A program made the translations under genes and the position numbers. Positions 1 to 8,378 of a stretch of 64,000 bases of DNA are shown here, one piece after another. The notes below the pieces were generated by a model. That model ran no database searches and had not been told where the DNA came from. It saw nothing but the letters and a program-made list of their open reading frames with translations. The stretch is taken from positions 28,325 to 92,324 of the forward strand of contig CABQKC010000002.1 of the NCBI GenBank assembly GCA_902464635.1. The letters run 5' to 3'. The DNA comes from an uncultured Caryophanales bacterium (GTDB taxonomy: Bacteria; Bacillota_I; Bacilli_A; RFN20; CAG-826). Numbering within the stretch: the first letter of the stretch is position 1; each line of letters begins with the position of its first letter.

Positions 1-1
1 T

Positions 2-343
2 AAAGATGGAAATGTCATCTTCGAAGGTGGCAAGGAAATGAAATTGCCTGCTTCAGTTATCAAAGGACATAAATTGCCTGAACAATTCATTCTTGGCATC
101 CGCCCAGAAGATATCCGTCATGTTGAAACTTCGACTAAAGACAATGCAATAGAAGTAGAAGTCAAGGTTGCTGAACTTCTTGGCTCTGAATATTATTTGC
201 ATTGCGATTTCGGGGGAATTGATTTGGTTTCAAAATGCCCAGCTGATAAAGAAATTAAGTCCGGTGACAAGGTATTTGTCGAATTGAATTTGTCTAAGAT
301 TAAATTCTTCAACAAAGAAAGCGAAGAACACGAAGCAATATAA
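2..343 (+). CDS. Sugar ABC transporter ATP-binding protein, C-terminal part (MsmK/MalK/UgpC type)
   Basis: The frame is already open at base 2 and runs to TAA, leaving about the last 113 residues; the nucleotide-binding domain lies before the window. The motif ILGIRPEDI marks the OB-like regulatory (TOBE) domain at the C terminus of MsmK/MalK/UgpC ATPases, which power uptake of maltodextrins and other oligosaccharides. The ATG at 38 is internal, not a start, because coding sequence continues upstream of it. The gene sits directly before three starch-acting lipoproteins, so it probably energises import of their products. The exact sugar cannot be told. The family call is firm; the specificity is inference. 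Confidence 0.85.
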   Translation, partial: KDGNVIFEGGKEMKLPASVIKGHKLPEQFILGIRPEDIRHVETSTKDNAIEVEVKVAELLGSEYYLHCDFGGIDLVSKCPADKEIKSGDKVFVELNLSKIKFFNKESEEHEAI

Positions 344-366
344 TATTTTGTCTTGCTTAATAATCT

Positions 367-402
367 AGGGATGGGGGTCATTCTCCATCCCTTTATTTGT
401 CT
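367..402 (+). terminator. Rho-independent terminator after the ABC ATPase gene
   Basis: An 8-bp stem (AGGGATGG at 367-374 pairing with CCATCCCT at 385-392) is followed by a T-rich stretch. It separates the ATPase gene from the pullulanase operon. Confidence 0.8.
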
Positions 403-411
403 AAAAGCATA

Positions 412-426
412 TTTCTAGCCTAGAAA
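412..426 (+). repeat. Perfect inverted repeat upstream of the pullulanase gene, possible operator
   Basis: TTTCTAG and CTAGAAA flank one C. The repeat lies about 10 bases before a -10-like TATAAA (437-442) and 44 bases before the start codon, a place suited to a regulator. The arms are AT-rich and it may be chance. Confidence 0.3.
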
Positions 427-469
427 GCTATATTGATATAAAATAAATTCATAAAGAAAGGGAAAAATT

Positions 470-1027
470 ATGGAAAGGAAGAAACTTTTTAGTGCTTTGA
501 TGTTCTCTTCATTGCTATTTGCTTCTTGCGGGAATAATAGTAATGAGAGTTCGGATACTTCTAGTCAAGAATCTAGTAAGCCTGATGAAACGGTTACTAC
601 GACAGTAACTACTTCGGTAAGTTCAACTACATCAAAACCAAGCGACAGTGATGAACCTTATGCTTTCGATGGAATCGTACGTATCCATTATAGAAACCAA
701 AATGAATCATATTCATCTAAATGCTTATGGGTTTGGTTAAGTGGGGTAAATGGCCAAATATATGAATTTGCCAATAACAATAACCCAGATTCATATGGGC
801 TATGGGCGGATTTTGATTTGCAAGCAGCCCCATTTAATGATTTTTCATTGACTGAACTTAGCTATATAGTCAGGGAGAAATCCACCTGGGATGGGCAGAC
901 TAGCGATACTTTGATTGAATTCTCTAAATTCAAGCCATATGAAACTACTAGGGAAGATGGAAGGAAGCAAATAGATGTCTATTCTTTTGATTCAGGCAAT
1001 AAAAACTTACCCTTTATCCAACTTTGA
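470..1027 (+). CDS. N-terminal piece of a frameshifted lipoprotein pullulanase (lipobox plus PUD-like carbohydrate-binding domain)
   Basis: This 185-residue frame begins with a lipoprotein signal (hydrophobic core, then FASC with the lipid-anchored Cys at 20), followed by a Ser/Thr-rich linker to about residue 60 and a domain with the WVWLSG...LWADFDL pattern of pullulanase-associated (PUD) starch-binding domains. A clear RBS (AAAGGG) precedes ATG 470. It stops at TGA 1025-1027, exactly where the catalytic pullulanase frame is open in the -1 register. Joining the frames across the A5 run at 1001-1005 gives a continuous PUD end and linker. It is therefore best read as the secretion and binding part of the next gene, separated by an indel or recoding event. 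Confidence 0.75.
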   Translation: MERKKLFSALMFSSLLFASCGNNSNESSDTSSQESSKPDETVTTTVTTSVSSTTSKPSDSDEPYAFDGIVRIHYRNQNESYSSKCLWVWLSGVNGQIYEFANNNNPDSYGLWADFDLQAAPFNDFSLTELSYIVREKSTWDGQTSDTLIEFSKFKPYETTREDGRKQIDVYSFDSGNKNLPFIQL

Positions 1028-3606
1028 CTGAAGCAATGGGAGATTATATTAAGGTTGCTAAAGTCAATGATGATTGGAAATCTATCTATGTTGAAGGGGA
1101 TGGATATGATACTGGCACAGGAGATAATAGCAATGTTGGGATAATTAATGCTATAACAGTCTATTCTTTCCCAAATAGCTATCAACTTCTTAGCGATACT
1201 ATAAAAGAACAAAAGAAGAATGATTACATAATCTATCAAGACGCCCCAAGGAAAAAGGAATTAAATATTACCCTTAAGGAAGAATTAGTTCCTACTAACC
1301 AATATTTAGTCGAAGTCTATTTTGCTTCCGATATGGATAATGTTAAACGCGCCAATGTATCCTTCTCTTCTTTATTTGAATCCGAGATTTGGAAAAATAA
1401 ATATGAATATGAAGGGGATGATTTAGGATTATCATTCAAGGATGCCTCTAAACCAAATAGGGCAACATTCAAATTATGGTCCCCATTAGCATTTGATGTT
1501 AAGTTATATGCCTACCAAAAAAGTGCTCCTTTGGCTTATTTTGACCATTATGTTGGGGGAACTGCCTTTAAGAATGTCTACCAAATGAAATATACTTCAA
1601 AAGGTGTCTATGAAGCGGTAGTCGACTTAAAAGAAGAAGATAAATTCTATACTTATTATGTAAGCAATATCGAAGGTCAATTCGAGACTATCGACCCATA
1701 TGCCAAAGCTAGCGGCATCAATGGAATTAGAGGGGCAATATTAAATAACAATCAATGGAAAGAAACTGATCCAGAAGGATTTTCTTCCATCAGGGGAAAT
1801 ACTTCTTCTTATCCATTTACCCATATAAATACCTTAAATGATTTAGATATCTATGAAGTTCATATCCGTGATTTCACTGCTTCTAATTCCTGGGTTTCTA
1901 ATAATGATAATAGAAGGGGTACCTATAATGCCTTCGTTGAAGAAGGTACGACTTATGAAGGGGTATCGACTGGATTTGACTCACTTAAGGAACTAGGGGT
2001 TTCGGCCGTCCAGCTTTTACCTGTATTCGACCAGGATAATGATGAAAGAGTATGGCTAAATAAAGATGGAACCTATAGAAAATATCCTACCTATAACTGG
2101 GGATATAATCCAAGTAACTATAATGTTATAGAAGGTGCATATGCTTCTAATCCAGAAGATGAACTCAATAGGATTACGGAATTCAAGAACCTAGTCAAGA
2201 AATGTGCCGATTACGACATTAGAGTCATAATGGATGTTGTCTACAACCATGTTTCTAGCGTTTCTAAGTCTAGTTTTACCAAAACCATGCCTCAATATTA
2301 TTTCAAGGTTGATGAAAATGGTACCTATATCGACCAAACAGGATGTAACAATACCCTTGATTCATCTAAGGGAATGGTTGAACGCTATATAATCAATTCA
2401 GTTTGCTTCTACGCAAAAGAATACGGAATAAAAGGTTTTAGATTCGATTTGATGGGATGTTTAGAAACTTCTACGATGAGAAAACTAAAAGATGCCTTAT
2501 ATGAAATCGATCCTGAAATCGTTGTCTATGGCGAAGGATGGAGAGGAAGTGGATTTGCTAGTTCAACCCAAGCTGGAAAGGAAAATGTCTATCAATATCT
2601 AGGGGATAATGGCAAGGGGGAAGTCGGTGCTTTTAATGATGGAGGCAGAAACGGACTTAAAGGTGATACAAAATGGGCTGATATTGTTCCTTCTTATGGC
2701 TTTATGGGACAAGGTCCTTCCGATTTAAGCGAAGATACAATGTATGATGCAACCTGCACTTATCTAGGTGAAAATAGGCATGTAACGCAATCTGGAATCG
2801 CAACTAGCCCAACCCAAACGATAAATTATGTCGATTGCCACGATAATTATACTTTATATGATTCGCTTAATTATATGTATGATGGAGGGAAGAATTGCAA
2901 TAACGATACTAACCCAATTCAAGATGCTACTATTGCTACGATGAGTTATGTAATCCTCTCCCAAGGTGCTGCCTTTATCCATGGGGGAAGTGAATTCTTT
3001 AGGCAAAAGATCATGAAAAAAGATGATCCTAATATCGATTTATTAAAGGATTCCATCAAAGTGCATGAGACCTATATCGAAGGTGATGGATTTGAAATCC
3101 CAGGTGGCGATGGGGATTATCTAGTCAGGAATTCCTATCAATATGGAGATTCGGTCAATGCTTTTGATTGGTCTAGGAAAGTCAAATACCTTTCTTATTT
3201 CAATAAGATAAAAGAGGCCATATCTACTAGAAAAGCGTTAGTAAAAGAAGGAAGGCTCGGAGTTAACTACAACGCTATCCAAGGTTCCTATAAGGATGGT
3301 GAAGGAAACATTAAGAAATATAGCCGTCTATGGGATGATTTGGTGCAACGCGATGCTTCAAATCTATTACGTCCAGTTTTGGCAGCCCAGACTGAATTCT
3401 CCAAGATGCCAGCTTCTACTAAATTAGATGTCTATTCTTTCCTTGGGGGAAGGATGAATGAAGATGAATCCATTATCGGAATCGGCAACGGCAAGCTTAG
3501 GGTCTTATATGGCTCCAAGCGTAATAAAGGCGATATAATCGAAGTTTCGGATTATAAATTAGCCATTAGCAAGCATGAAATGCTATTTGTAGAAAGGATT
3601 GCCTAA
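1024..3606 (+). CDS. pulA: Type I pullulanase catalytic part (GH13), missing its own signal peptide because of a frameshift
   Basis: Hydrolyses alpha-1,6 branch points in pullulan, glycogen and amylopectin. The frame has the type I pullulanase signature YNWGYNP (about residue 356) and the GH13 catalytic set: FRFDLMG with the nucleophile Asp near 475, GEGW with the acid Glu near 503, and VDCHDN with the third Asp at about 607. A CBM48-like N domain (FKLWSP...) precedes the barrel. The only start near the beginning is a TTG at 1024 overlapping the TGA of the upstream piece, with no RBS. The frame is open upstream to 1003. The enzyme would normally be one lipoprotein with the preceding frame; as written, it would stay in the cytoplasm or not be made. 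Confidence 0.88.
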   Translation: MTEAMGDYIKVAKVNDDWKSIYVEGDGYDTGTGDNSNVGIINAITVYSFPNSYQLLSDTIKEQKKNDYIIYQDAPRKKELNITLKEELVPTNQYLVEVYFASDMDNVKRANVSFSSLFESEIWKNKYEYEGDDLGLSFKDASKPNRATFKLWSPLAFDVKLYAYQKSAPLAYFDHYVGGTAFKNVYQMKYTSKGVYEAVVDLKEEDKFYTYYVSNIEGQFETIDPYAKASGINGIRGAILNNNQWKETDPEGFSSIRGNTSSYPFTHINTLNDLDIYEVHIRDFTASNSWVSNNDNRRGTYNAFVEEGTTYEGVSTGFDSLKELGVSAVQLLPVFDQDNDERVWLNKDGTYRKYPTYNWGYNPSNYNVIEGAYASNPEDELNRITEFKNLVKKCADYDIRVIMDVVYNHVSSVSKSSFTKTMPQYYFKVDENGTYIDQTGCNNTLDSSKGMVERYIINSVCFYAKEYGIKGFRFDLMGCLETSTMRKLKDALYEIDPEIVVYGEGWRGSGFASSTQAGKENVYQYLGDNGKGEVGAFNDGGRNGLKGDTKWADIVPSYGFMGQGPSDLSEDTMYDATCTYLGENRHVTQSGIATSPTQTINYVDCHDNYTLYDSLNYMYDGGKNCNNDTNPIQDATIATMSYVILSQGAAFIHGGSEFFRQKIMKKDDPNIDLLKDSIKVHETYIEGDGFEIPGGDGDYLVRNSYQYGDSVNAFDWSRKVKYLSYFNKIKEAISTRKALVKEGRLGVNYNAIQGSYKDGEGNIKKYSRLWDDLVQRDASNLLRPVLAAQTEFSKMPASTKLDVYSFLGGRMNEDESIIGIGNGKLRVLYGSKRNKGDIIEVSDYKLAISKHEMLFVERIA

Positions 3607-3608
3607 AT

Positions 3609-4775
3609 ATGAGAAAGAATATTGTATTATTAATAACTTTGCCTCTAGTTATGCTAGCTGGGTGTGCTGGGGAGACTCCATCTAGTTCAAGTCCAATTGA
3701 GACTGGGACTGATGAAACTATCTATCACACGGTTACTTTCCATTCTAATGGGGGAAGTGAAGTTACTCCAATAAAGGTAAAGCATAATACTTTTGCCAAA
3801 GAACCAACTATGCCAACAAAAGAAAATTATAAATTCGGTGGTTGGTATGTCGATAATGATTCATTCCAAGTCAAATACCTATTTAGGTCGACCTTTGTCA
3901 CTTCTGATTGGGATTTATATGCAAAATGGGATGAAATGGAGGCTTCTTCAACCAATTCTTCTAGTAGCGAATCTACTTCGACCTCTAGTAGCGAAGAAAA
4001 CCATTCGGCAACTATATATTTTGCCGATGCCTCTTGGTGGAATAAAGATGCTGCCTCTACCAATGTTAGATTTGGCGGAATCGATGATGATACTGGTAGT
4101 GGCAGGAAGATGGAACATATCCGTTTTTGCCCGACTACTTACACTAATGTTGGCTATAATTACTGGAAAATCGATATAGAAGATATTAGGGAAATTAGTT
4201 ATCTTTCTTTCTTGAGGATGTCAGGAGACGGGGAGACTTATTGGGGAGCTTTCTCTACTACTGAATTGCCTCTAGATTTGGCTACTACTAATCTATTCAC
4301 CATTAAAGATAGCGAAGAAAATTATTCATCTAGTGTAGTCGGCATTTGGTCTACTTATGATCCTAGCGATATAGGTAATCCTGACGCAATAGAGCCACCT
4401 TTACCTCCGGTAGTTGAAGAAGGGTATAAGATTGTTGGTTCAGGTTCATTCCTAAATGAAGGGGATGATTGGACTAGTACTTCTGGAGTTTTATTAGAAT
4501 CTAAGCCAGATACAACTTATCCTGACCAAGTTGGCATTAGGATTAGCTTTGCTATTTCTGATACCTGGAAAATTCATGATACTAGAGAAGGAGGTACCCT
4601 TTGGGCTGGATATGATGCAATTGAAGGCGATCCTTCATTATTGAACGAGACTTATTTTAAAAAAGGTACCGGTGATAATGTCGTAGTTACTAAAGCAGGT
4701 ACATTCGATATTTATTTCAAGCCATCCAACTCCAAGATTTGGATTAATCTAGTAACTGAAAGCGGGGTAGAGTAA
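3609..4775 (+). CDS. Starch-binding lipoprotein with InlB-type repeat
   Basis: A 388-residue lipoprotein (LAGC lipobox, Cys at about 19) with no catalytic motifs. Residues about 40-108 match the InlB B-repeat/Flg_new family (HTVTFHSNGG ... GGWYVD ... LYAKWD). After a Ser-rich linker, residues about 133-255 (TIYFADASWWNKD ...) resemble CBM26-type starch-binding modules. The last ~115 residues form another aromatic-rich beta domain. It starts 2 bases after pulA and overlaps the amylase start by one base (TAATG), so the three are one operon. Probable role: holding starch or maltodextrin at the cell surface for the neighbouring enzymes. Binding is inferred from module shape and context. Confidence 0.7.
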   Translation: MRKNIVLLITLPLVMLAGCAGETPSSSSPIETGTDETIYHTVTFHSNGGSEVTPIKVKHNTFAKEPTMPTKENYKFGGWYVDNDSFQVKYLFRSTFVTSDWDLYAKWDEMEASSTNSSSSESTSTSSSEENHSATIYFADASWWNKDAASTNVRFGGIDDDTGSGRKMEHIRFCPTTYTNVGYNYWKIDIEDIREISYLSFLRMSGDGETYWGAFSTTELPLDLATTNLFTIKDSEENYSSSVVGIWSTYDPSDIGNPDAIEPPLPPVVEEGYKIVGSGSFLNEGDDWTSTSGVLLESKPDTTYPDQVGIRISFAISDTWKIHDTREGGTLWAGYDAIEGDPSLLNETYFKKGTGDNVVVTKAGTFDIYFKPSNSKIWINLVTESGVE

Positions 4776-7567
4776 TGAAAAAGTCATCTTGCATACTTTT
4801 ATTAGCCTTCTCTAGCCTAGCTTTATCTTGCTCAGGAGGGAATTCTTCTAGCGTTTCCTCTTCTTTTACAAATACTGAAACTTCTTTTTACCAAACATAT
4901 ACATTGATGTTTGCTACTTGTGGGGGTGATTCAATTCAATCTAGCACCCATAAGGAAGGAGAAGAAATCGATTTATCTAAATATGTTCCTTCTAGGGCTG
5001 GATATTCCTTTATTTCTTGGTGTAAGGAATATGATTCTGCGACTAAGATGGGAAAGATTGGTACTGAGATTACTTCCTTAAAGATGCCAAAGGGCAATTT
5101 GGTGATTTATGCTCGATATAAAAAGGAATCTACTCCAAATCATACCGAAGAAGAATTAAATAAATATCTAGCTGCTTTAAAAACCAATTCGGAAGCAAAT
5201 CATTTCTATTTTCATTATTATCGTTATGATAATTCTCCTTCTAGCTATGAAGATTATGATATCTGGGCCTGGAATATGGCTCCGAGCGCAAGCGAAGGCC
5301 ATAAATTCGATTGGATTGGCAGGACTAGTAGTAGCGATGGATTCGATGCTACTGGAGATGCCTCTATCGATAGCTTTGGGGGCGCTTATGTCGATATTGA
5401 TTTAAAGGCAACTTATTCTAGTGGCTGGGACAATACAAATAAAAAGTTCTTAAATAAACCAATGAGTTTTGATGGATCTAGTAAGATTGGAATCCAGATT
5501 GTTAAATCTTCTACTAGAAAATCTGGCAGTGGATTCTGGGTTAATGATGGGTCTAATTTATCAGTCAAGCTAGATGAATTTGCCCTTGAACTAGAAAATG
5601 GAAACAAGGCTTACCATGCCTTTGCCTTGCAAGATCAAGTCCAGACTTCTCTTTCTGCTAAACCAATTAGTTCATTATCTTCTCCATTTGATCAAGATGA
5701 CGGGAGCAATGTCACTTATGGTGATTCTAAATATGATGATGTAAATTGGAACAAAGTTGCCTCTAAAATGGCAACTTCTAGCGACTTCAAGTCTTTAGGA
5801 GTAGGGTATCAAATAATGGTATCTTCTTTTGCTGATAGCGATGGGGATGGCTTTGGGGATATTTATGGAATCAGCCAAAAGCTAGATTATCTAAGCGATT
5901 TAGGAGTAAAGGTACTTTGGCTTACCCCAATCCAATTATCGTCTTCTTATCATGGCTATGACATTTCTGATTATACAAAAGTCGATCCTAAGTTTGGGTC
6001 TAAGACTTCTCCAAATGCAGTAGATGGCTTAGTAAGTGCCGAATCAGCCTTGCTAGATTATAAAGACTTAATCGAAAAAGCCCATGAAAAGGGCATGAAG
6101 GTCTTGATGGACTTGGTACTTAACCACACATCTACCAATAATAACTGGTTCATTTCTAGTGCAAATCTAGATTCAGACTATAGAGGTTTTTACCAATGGG
6201 GGAACCATATTAATAATAAGGATAAGATAAACCAAGGTAATTCCTGGTATCCATATGGGGATCATCCATATAGCTATTATGCTAAATTCGGTAGCGATAT
6301 GCCTGAACTTAATTATTCTTATATTTCGACTAGGGAAGCCGTCTATAAGATGACTCTTGATTGGTGCGAGTTCGGTGTCGATGGATTTAGGCTTGATGCC
6401 GTCAAGCATATATTCATGAATGATGAAGTATCTTCTAGCGAAGGTGATTCATTGATTTATGACAAATCCGCTTCCGGAGATTATTCTAGCGACCTAACCA
6501 AAAACATTCATTTCTTCAATGAACTGAATTACAAACTGAAATCAAAATACCCGAATTCATTCATTGTAGGGGAGAATTTCGATGGGCATGCGTACCATGT
6601 CGCACCTTATTATTCTTCCTTTGATTCGATGTTTGATTTCTATTCCTATTTCAATTTGACATCAGCCGCGGCAACAGGAAGAAGTAAATCGACTAGTAAA
6701 TATGGGACTGCTAGCGGATTCTTATCTAATAGTTCTACCTATAATGTTACTAGCGATTCTAATGCAAGAAACGGCAAGGATAACTTGCTCCAAGTTGCCT
6801 CTAATTCAAACTGGAATTTTGTCGATGTATATAAAACCTATAATAAATATAGGGGAGATACATCTTTGCCAGGTTTATTTACTTCTAATCACGATATAGC
6901 ACGTGTTATTAATCGCATTGCCGGAAGTGGGGATGCTTCTGGGCTTTCTAACCAAGGAAATGTAAATGCATCCAATTACAAATCACTTGAGCAAAGTGCG
7001 ATGTGCGTGAAGATTGCCTCTATTTTATTCCCTGGAATTACCTGGGTTTATTATGGAGATGAAATCGGACTTACTGGAAATTTCCCTAGTGGAGTAAGCT
7101 CTACTTCTGGATATGCAGACTTATATTATAGGCAGCCAATGAAATGGACCCAGGGACAAAAAGTCAATGATGGATCTATGGCTACTGAATATAATGTTAC
7201 TGGATCTTCAAAGACTGTAAAGCTTGATGAAATCAATTCTTCTAGCCTTGTTAAGTCCGCTAGCGAACAGATGACTGATGATAATTCTTCATATTCGAAT
7301 CTAAAGAAATTCATATCCATCAAGAATTCTTATCCATCATTGATTACAGGTATTTTCGAAGCTTCTAATTTTGCTTCAGGCAATCTAGCTGCGAATGTCT
7401 TGTGTTTTACTAGGACTTTAGGTAGCCAAACCATTAAGGTAGCAGTTAATTTCAATAATACCGAGATATCTGCCTATGGCCTAAAAGGGGACATTTTAGG
7501 GTCATATAATGGTGCAACCCAAACAAAATTGCCTGCATATTCTGCCATTGCAGTGTTGCAAAAATAA
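4775..7567 (+). CDS. Lipoprotein alpha-amylase (GH13) with InlB-type repeat
   Basis: A 930-residue surface enzyme cleaving internal alpha-1,4 bonds of starch. It has a lipobox (ALSC), an InlB-type repeat at about 38-118 and a PUD-like binding region at about 130-330 (FYFHYYRYD ... DIWAWNM). The GH13 barrel follows, with DLVLNHTS (about 445), FRLDAVKH (nucleophile Asp 541), GENFDG (acid Glu 600) and TSNHDIAR (Asp 707), then a C-terminal beta domain. A short Asp-rich stretch (DSDGDGFGD) before strand 1 resembles a calcium site. All catalytic residues are intact. It overlaps the preceding lipoprotein by one base, so it is co-translated in the same operon. Confidence 0.9.
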   Translation: MKKSSCILLLAFSSLALSCSGGNSSSVSSSFTNTETSFYQTYTLMFATCGGDSIQSSTHKEGEEIDLSKYVPSRAGYSFISWCKEYDSATKMGKIGTEITSLKMPKGNLVIYARYKKESTPNHTEEELNKYLAALKTNSEANHFYFHYYRYDNSPSSYEDYDIWAWNMAPSASEGHKFDWIGRTSSSDGFDATGDASIDSFGGAYVDIDLKATYSSGWDNTNKKFLNKPMSFDGSSKIGIQIVKSSTRKSGSGFWVNDGSNLSVKLDEFALELENGNKAYHAFALQDQVQTSLSAKPISSLSSPFDQDDGSNVTYGDSKYDDVNWNKVASKMATSSDFKSLGVGYQIMVSSFADSDGDGFGDIYGISQKLDYLSDLGVKVLWLTPIQLSSSYHGYDISDYTKVDPKFGSKTSPNAVDGLVSAESALLDYKDLIEKAHEKGMKVLMDLVLNHTSTNNNWFISSANLDSDYRGFYQWGNHINNKDKINQGNSWYPYGDHPYSYYAKFGSDMPELNYSYISTREAVYKMTLDWCEFGVDGFRLDAVKHIFMNDEVSSSEGDSLIYDKSASGDYSSDLTKNIHFFNELNYKLKSKYPNSFIVGENFDGHAYHVAPYYSSFDSMFDFYSYFNLTSAAATGRSKSTSKYGTASGFLSNSSTYNVTSDSNARNGKDNLLQVASNSNWNFVDVYKTYNKYRGDTSLPGLFTSNHDIARVINRIAGSGDASGLSNQGNVNASNYKSLEQSAMCVKIASILFPGITWVYYGDEIGLTGNFPSGVSSTSGYADLYYRQPMKWTQGQKVNDGSMATEYNVTGSSKTVKLDEINSSSLVKSASEQMTDDNSSYSNLKKFISIKNSYPSLITGIFEASNFASGNLAANVLCFTRTLGSQTIKVAVNFNNTEISAYGLKGDILGSYNGATQTKLPAYSAIAVLQK

Positions 7568-7616
7568 GAAAAAGTATCGATAAAATCTAAGCAATTTAAT
7601 AGGGTTTTAATTATAC

Positions 7617-7644
7617 TTGAAAAACGTCAATTTAATTGTATAAT
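7617..7644 (+). promoter_or_regulatory. Sigma-70-type promoter of the anchored starch-binding gene
   Basis: TTGAAA (7617-7622), a 16-base spacer and a consensus TATAAT (7639-7644). It lies 27 bases before a start codon that has an AAGGGG ribosome-binding site. Confidence 0.75.
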
Positions 7645-7657
7645 GAAACCCGTTTCA
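7644..7657 (+). promoter_or_regulatory. Palindromic operator overlapping the transcription start, LacI-family-like
   Basis: TGAAAC-CC-GTTTCA is a perfect 6-bp inverted repeat that begins on the last base of the -10 box and covers the expected start of transcription. This is the usual position of a repressor site. Its arms resemble LacI/GalR-family operators (TGAAAC...GTTTCA), but the centre differs from a Bacillus cre box. A maltose-type repressor is a reasonable guess. Confidence 0.5.
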
Positions 7658-7670
7658 AAGGGGAAAAAGA

Positions 7671-8309
7671 ATGAAAATCAAATCATTACTAAGCCTAATA
7701 ACATTAGGAGTTGGAGTAGGTGCCTTAGGACTTACATCAGTAGTTTCTTCTAATGCTAAAAATGTGCCTAATTTAAAGGCAGAGAAAGAAGCTACCGCCG
7801 AAACCGGTCCAAAAGTAGGTGATACTGAAGGATGGTTCTTAAAAGGCGGAATAAACGGATGGAACGAGGATAATCCATTCACTTTTGATGAAACCGGGGT
7901 TTATTCGACGACAATCACTTTAACAGATACAAAAGATGCAAAAGCCAATGCATTTAAGTTTTACCATAAAGATCCGGAAATTTGGAAAGACTTTTCTGCG
8001 ATTCAAAATTTTAGGAATATTGACCCGAGCATAATAAAATTAAGTGTTGATGGTGATGGTAATTCATCCATCGCTGAAAACGGCACCTATAAGTTTTCTT
8101 ATGTTCATTCCAATATCTATACAGAAAACGGTGAAAAGAAAAGCAAAACTGCTTTCTGGATGGAAAAAGTCGGAGAAGAAGTTACTGGTGAAGTAATCTA
8201 CTTAGGAACTGATCTTGAAATCGTCGAAGGTGAAAGTACAACTAGGGTTGCCGGAAATTATCTTTATACATGGAATGATGATGGCACTGGCACACAGAAA
8301 TATGAATAA
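7671..8309 (+). CDS. N-terminal half of a secreted starch-binding protein, interrupted by an in-frame TAA
   Basis: The 212-residue frame starts with a Sec signal peptide (MKIKSLLSLITLGVGVGALG..., likely cleaved around SSNAKN) and an AAGGGG RBS. The domain with GWFLKGGINGWNEDNPF ... FKFYH looks like an E-set/SusF-type starch-binding module. A second module begins at YLYTWNDDG, but TAA 8307-8309 cuts it after KYE. The same frame continues without another stop to 9008, and the next residues, LGSWPGTPI, are what such a module should read. So this is one gene with a nonsense codon, unless the stop is read through or is a sequencing error. Confidence 0.72.
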   Translation: MKIKSLLSLITLGVGVGALGLTSVVSSNAKNVPNLKAEKEATAETGPKVGDTEGWFLKGGINGWNEDNPFTFDETGVYSTTITLTDTKDAKANAFKFYHKDPEIWKDFSAIQNFRNIDPSIIKLSVDGDGNSSIAENGTYKFSYVHSNIYTENGEKKSKTAFWMEKVGEEVTGEVIYLGTDLEIVEGESTTRVAGNYLYTWNDDGTGTQKYE

Positions 8310-8378
8310 CTTGGTAGTTGGCCTGGAACACCTATAGAAAAACTTAATAGAACTGACTATTTCGGGCCTTCTAGTTGC

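Noticed and set aside
7644..7657. Catabolite-responsive (cre) element
   Set aside because: The central four bases do not fit the cre consensus with its central CG, although the flanks do; a LacI-family operator is kept as the broader call.
8307..8309. TAA reassigned to an amino acid
   Set aside because: TAA ends most genes in the window, so a code change is not tenable; a nonsense mutation, read-through or sequence error remains.
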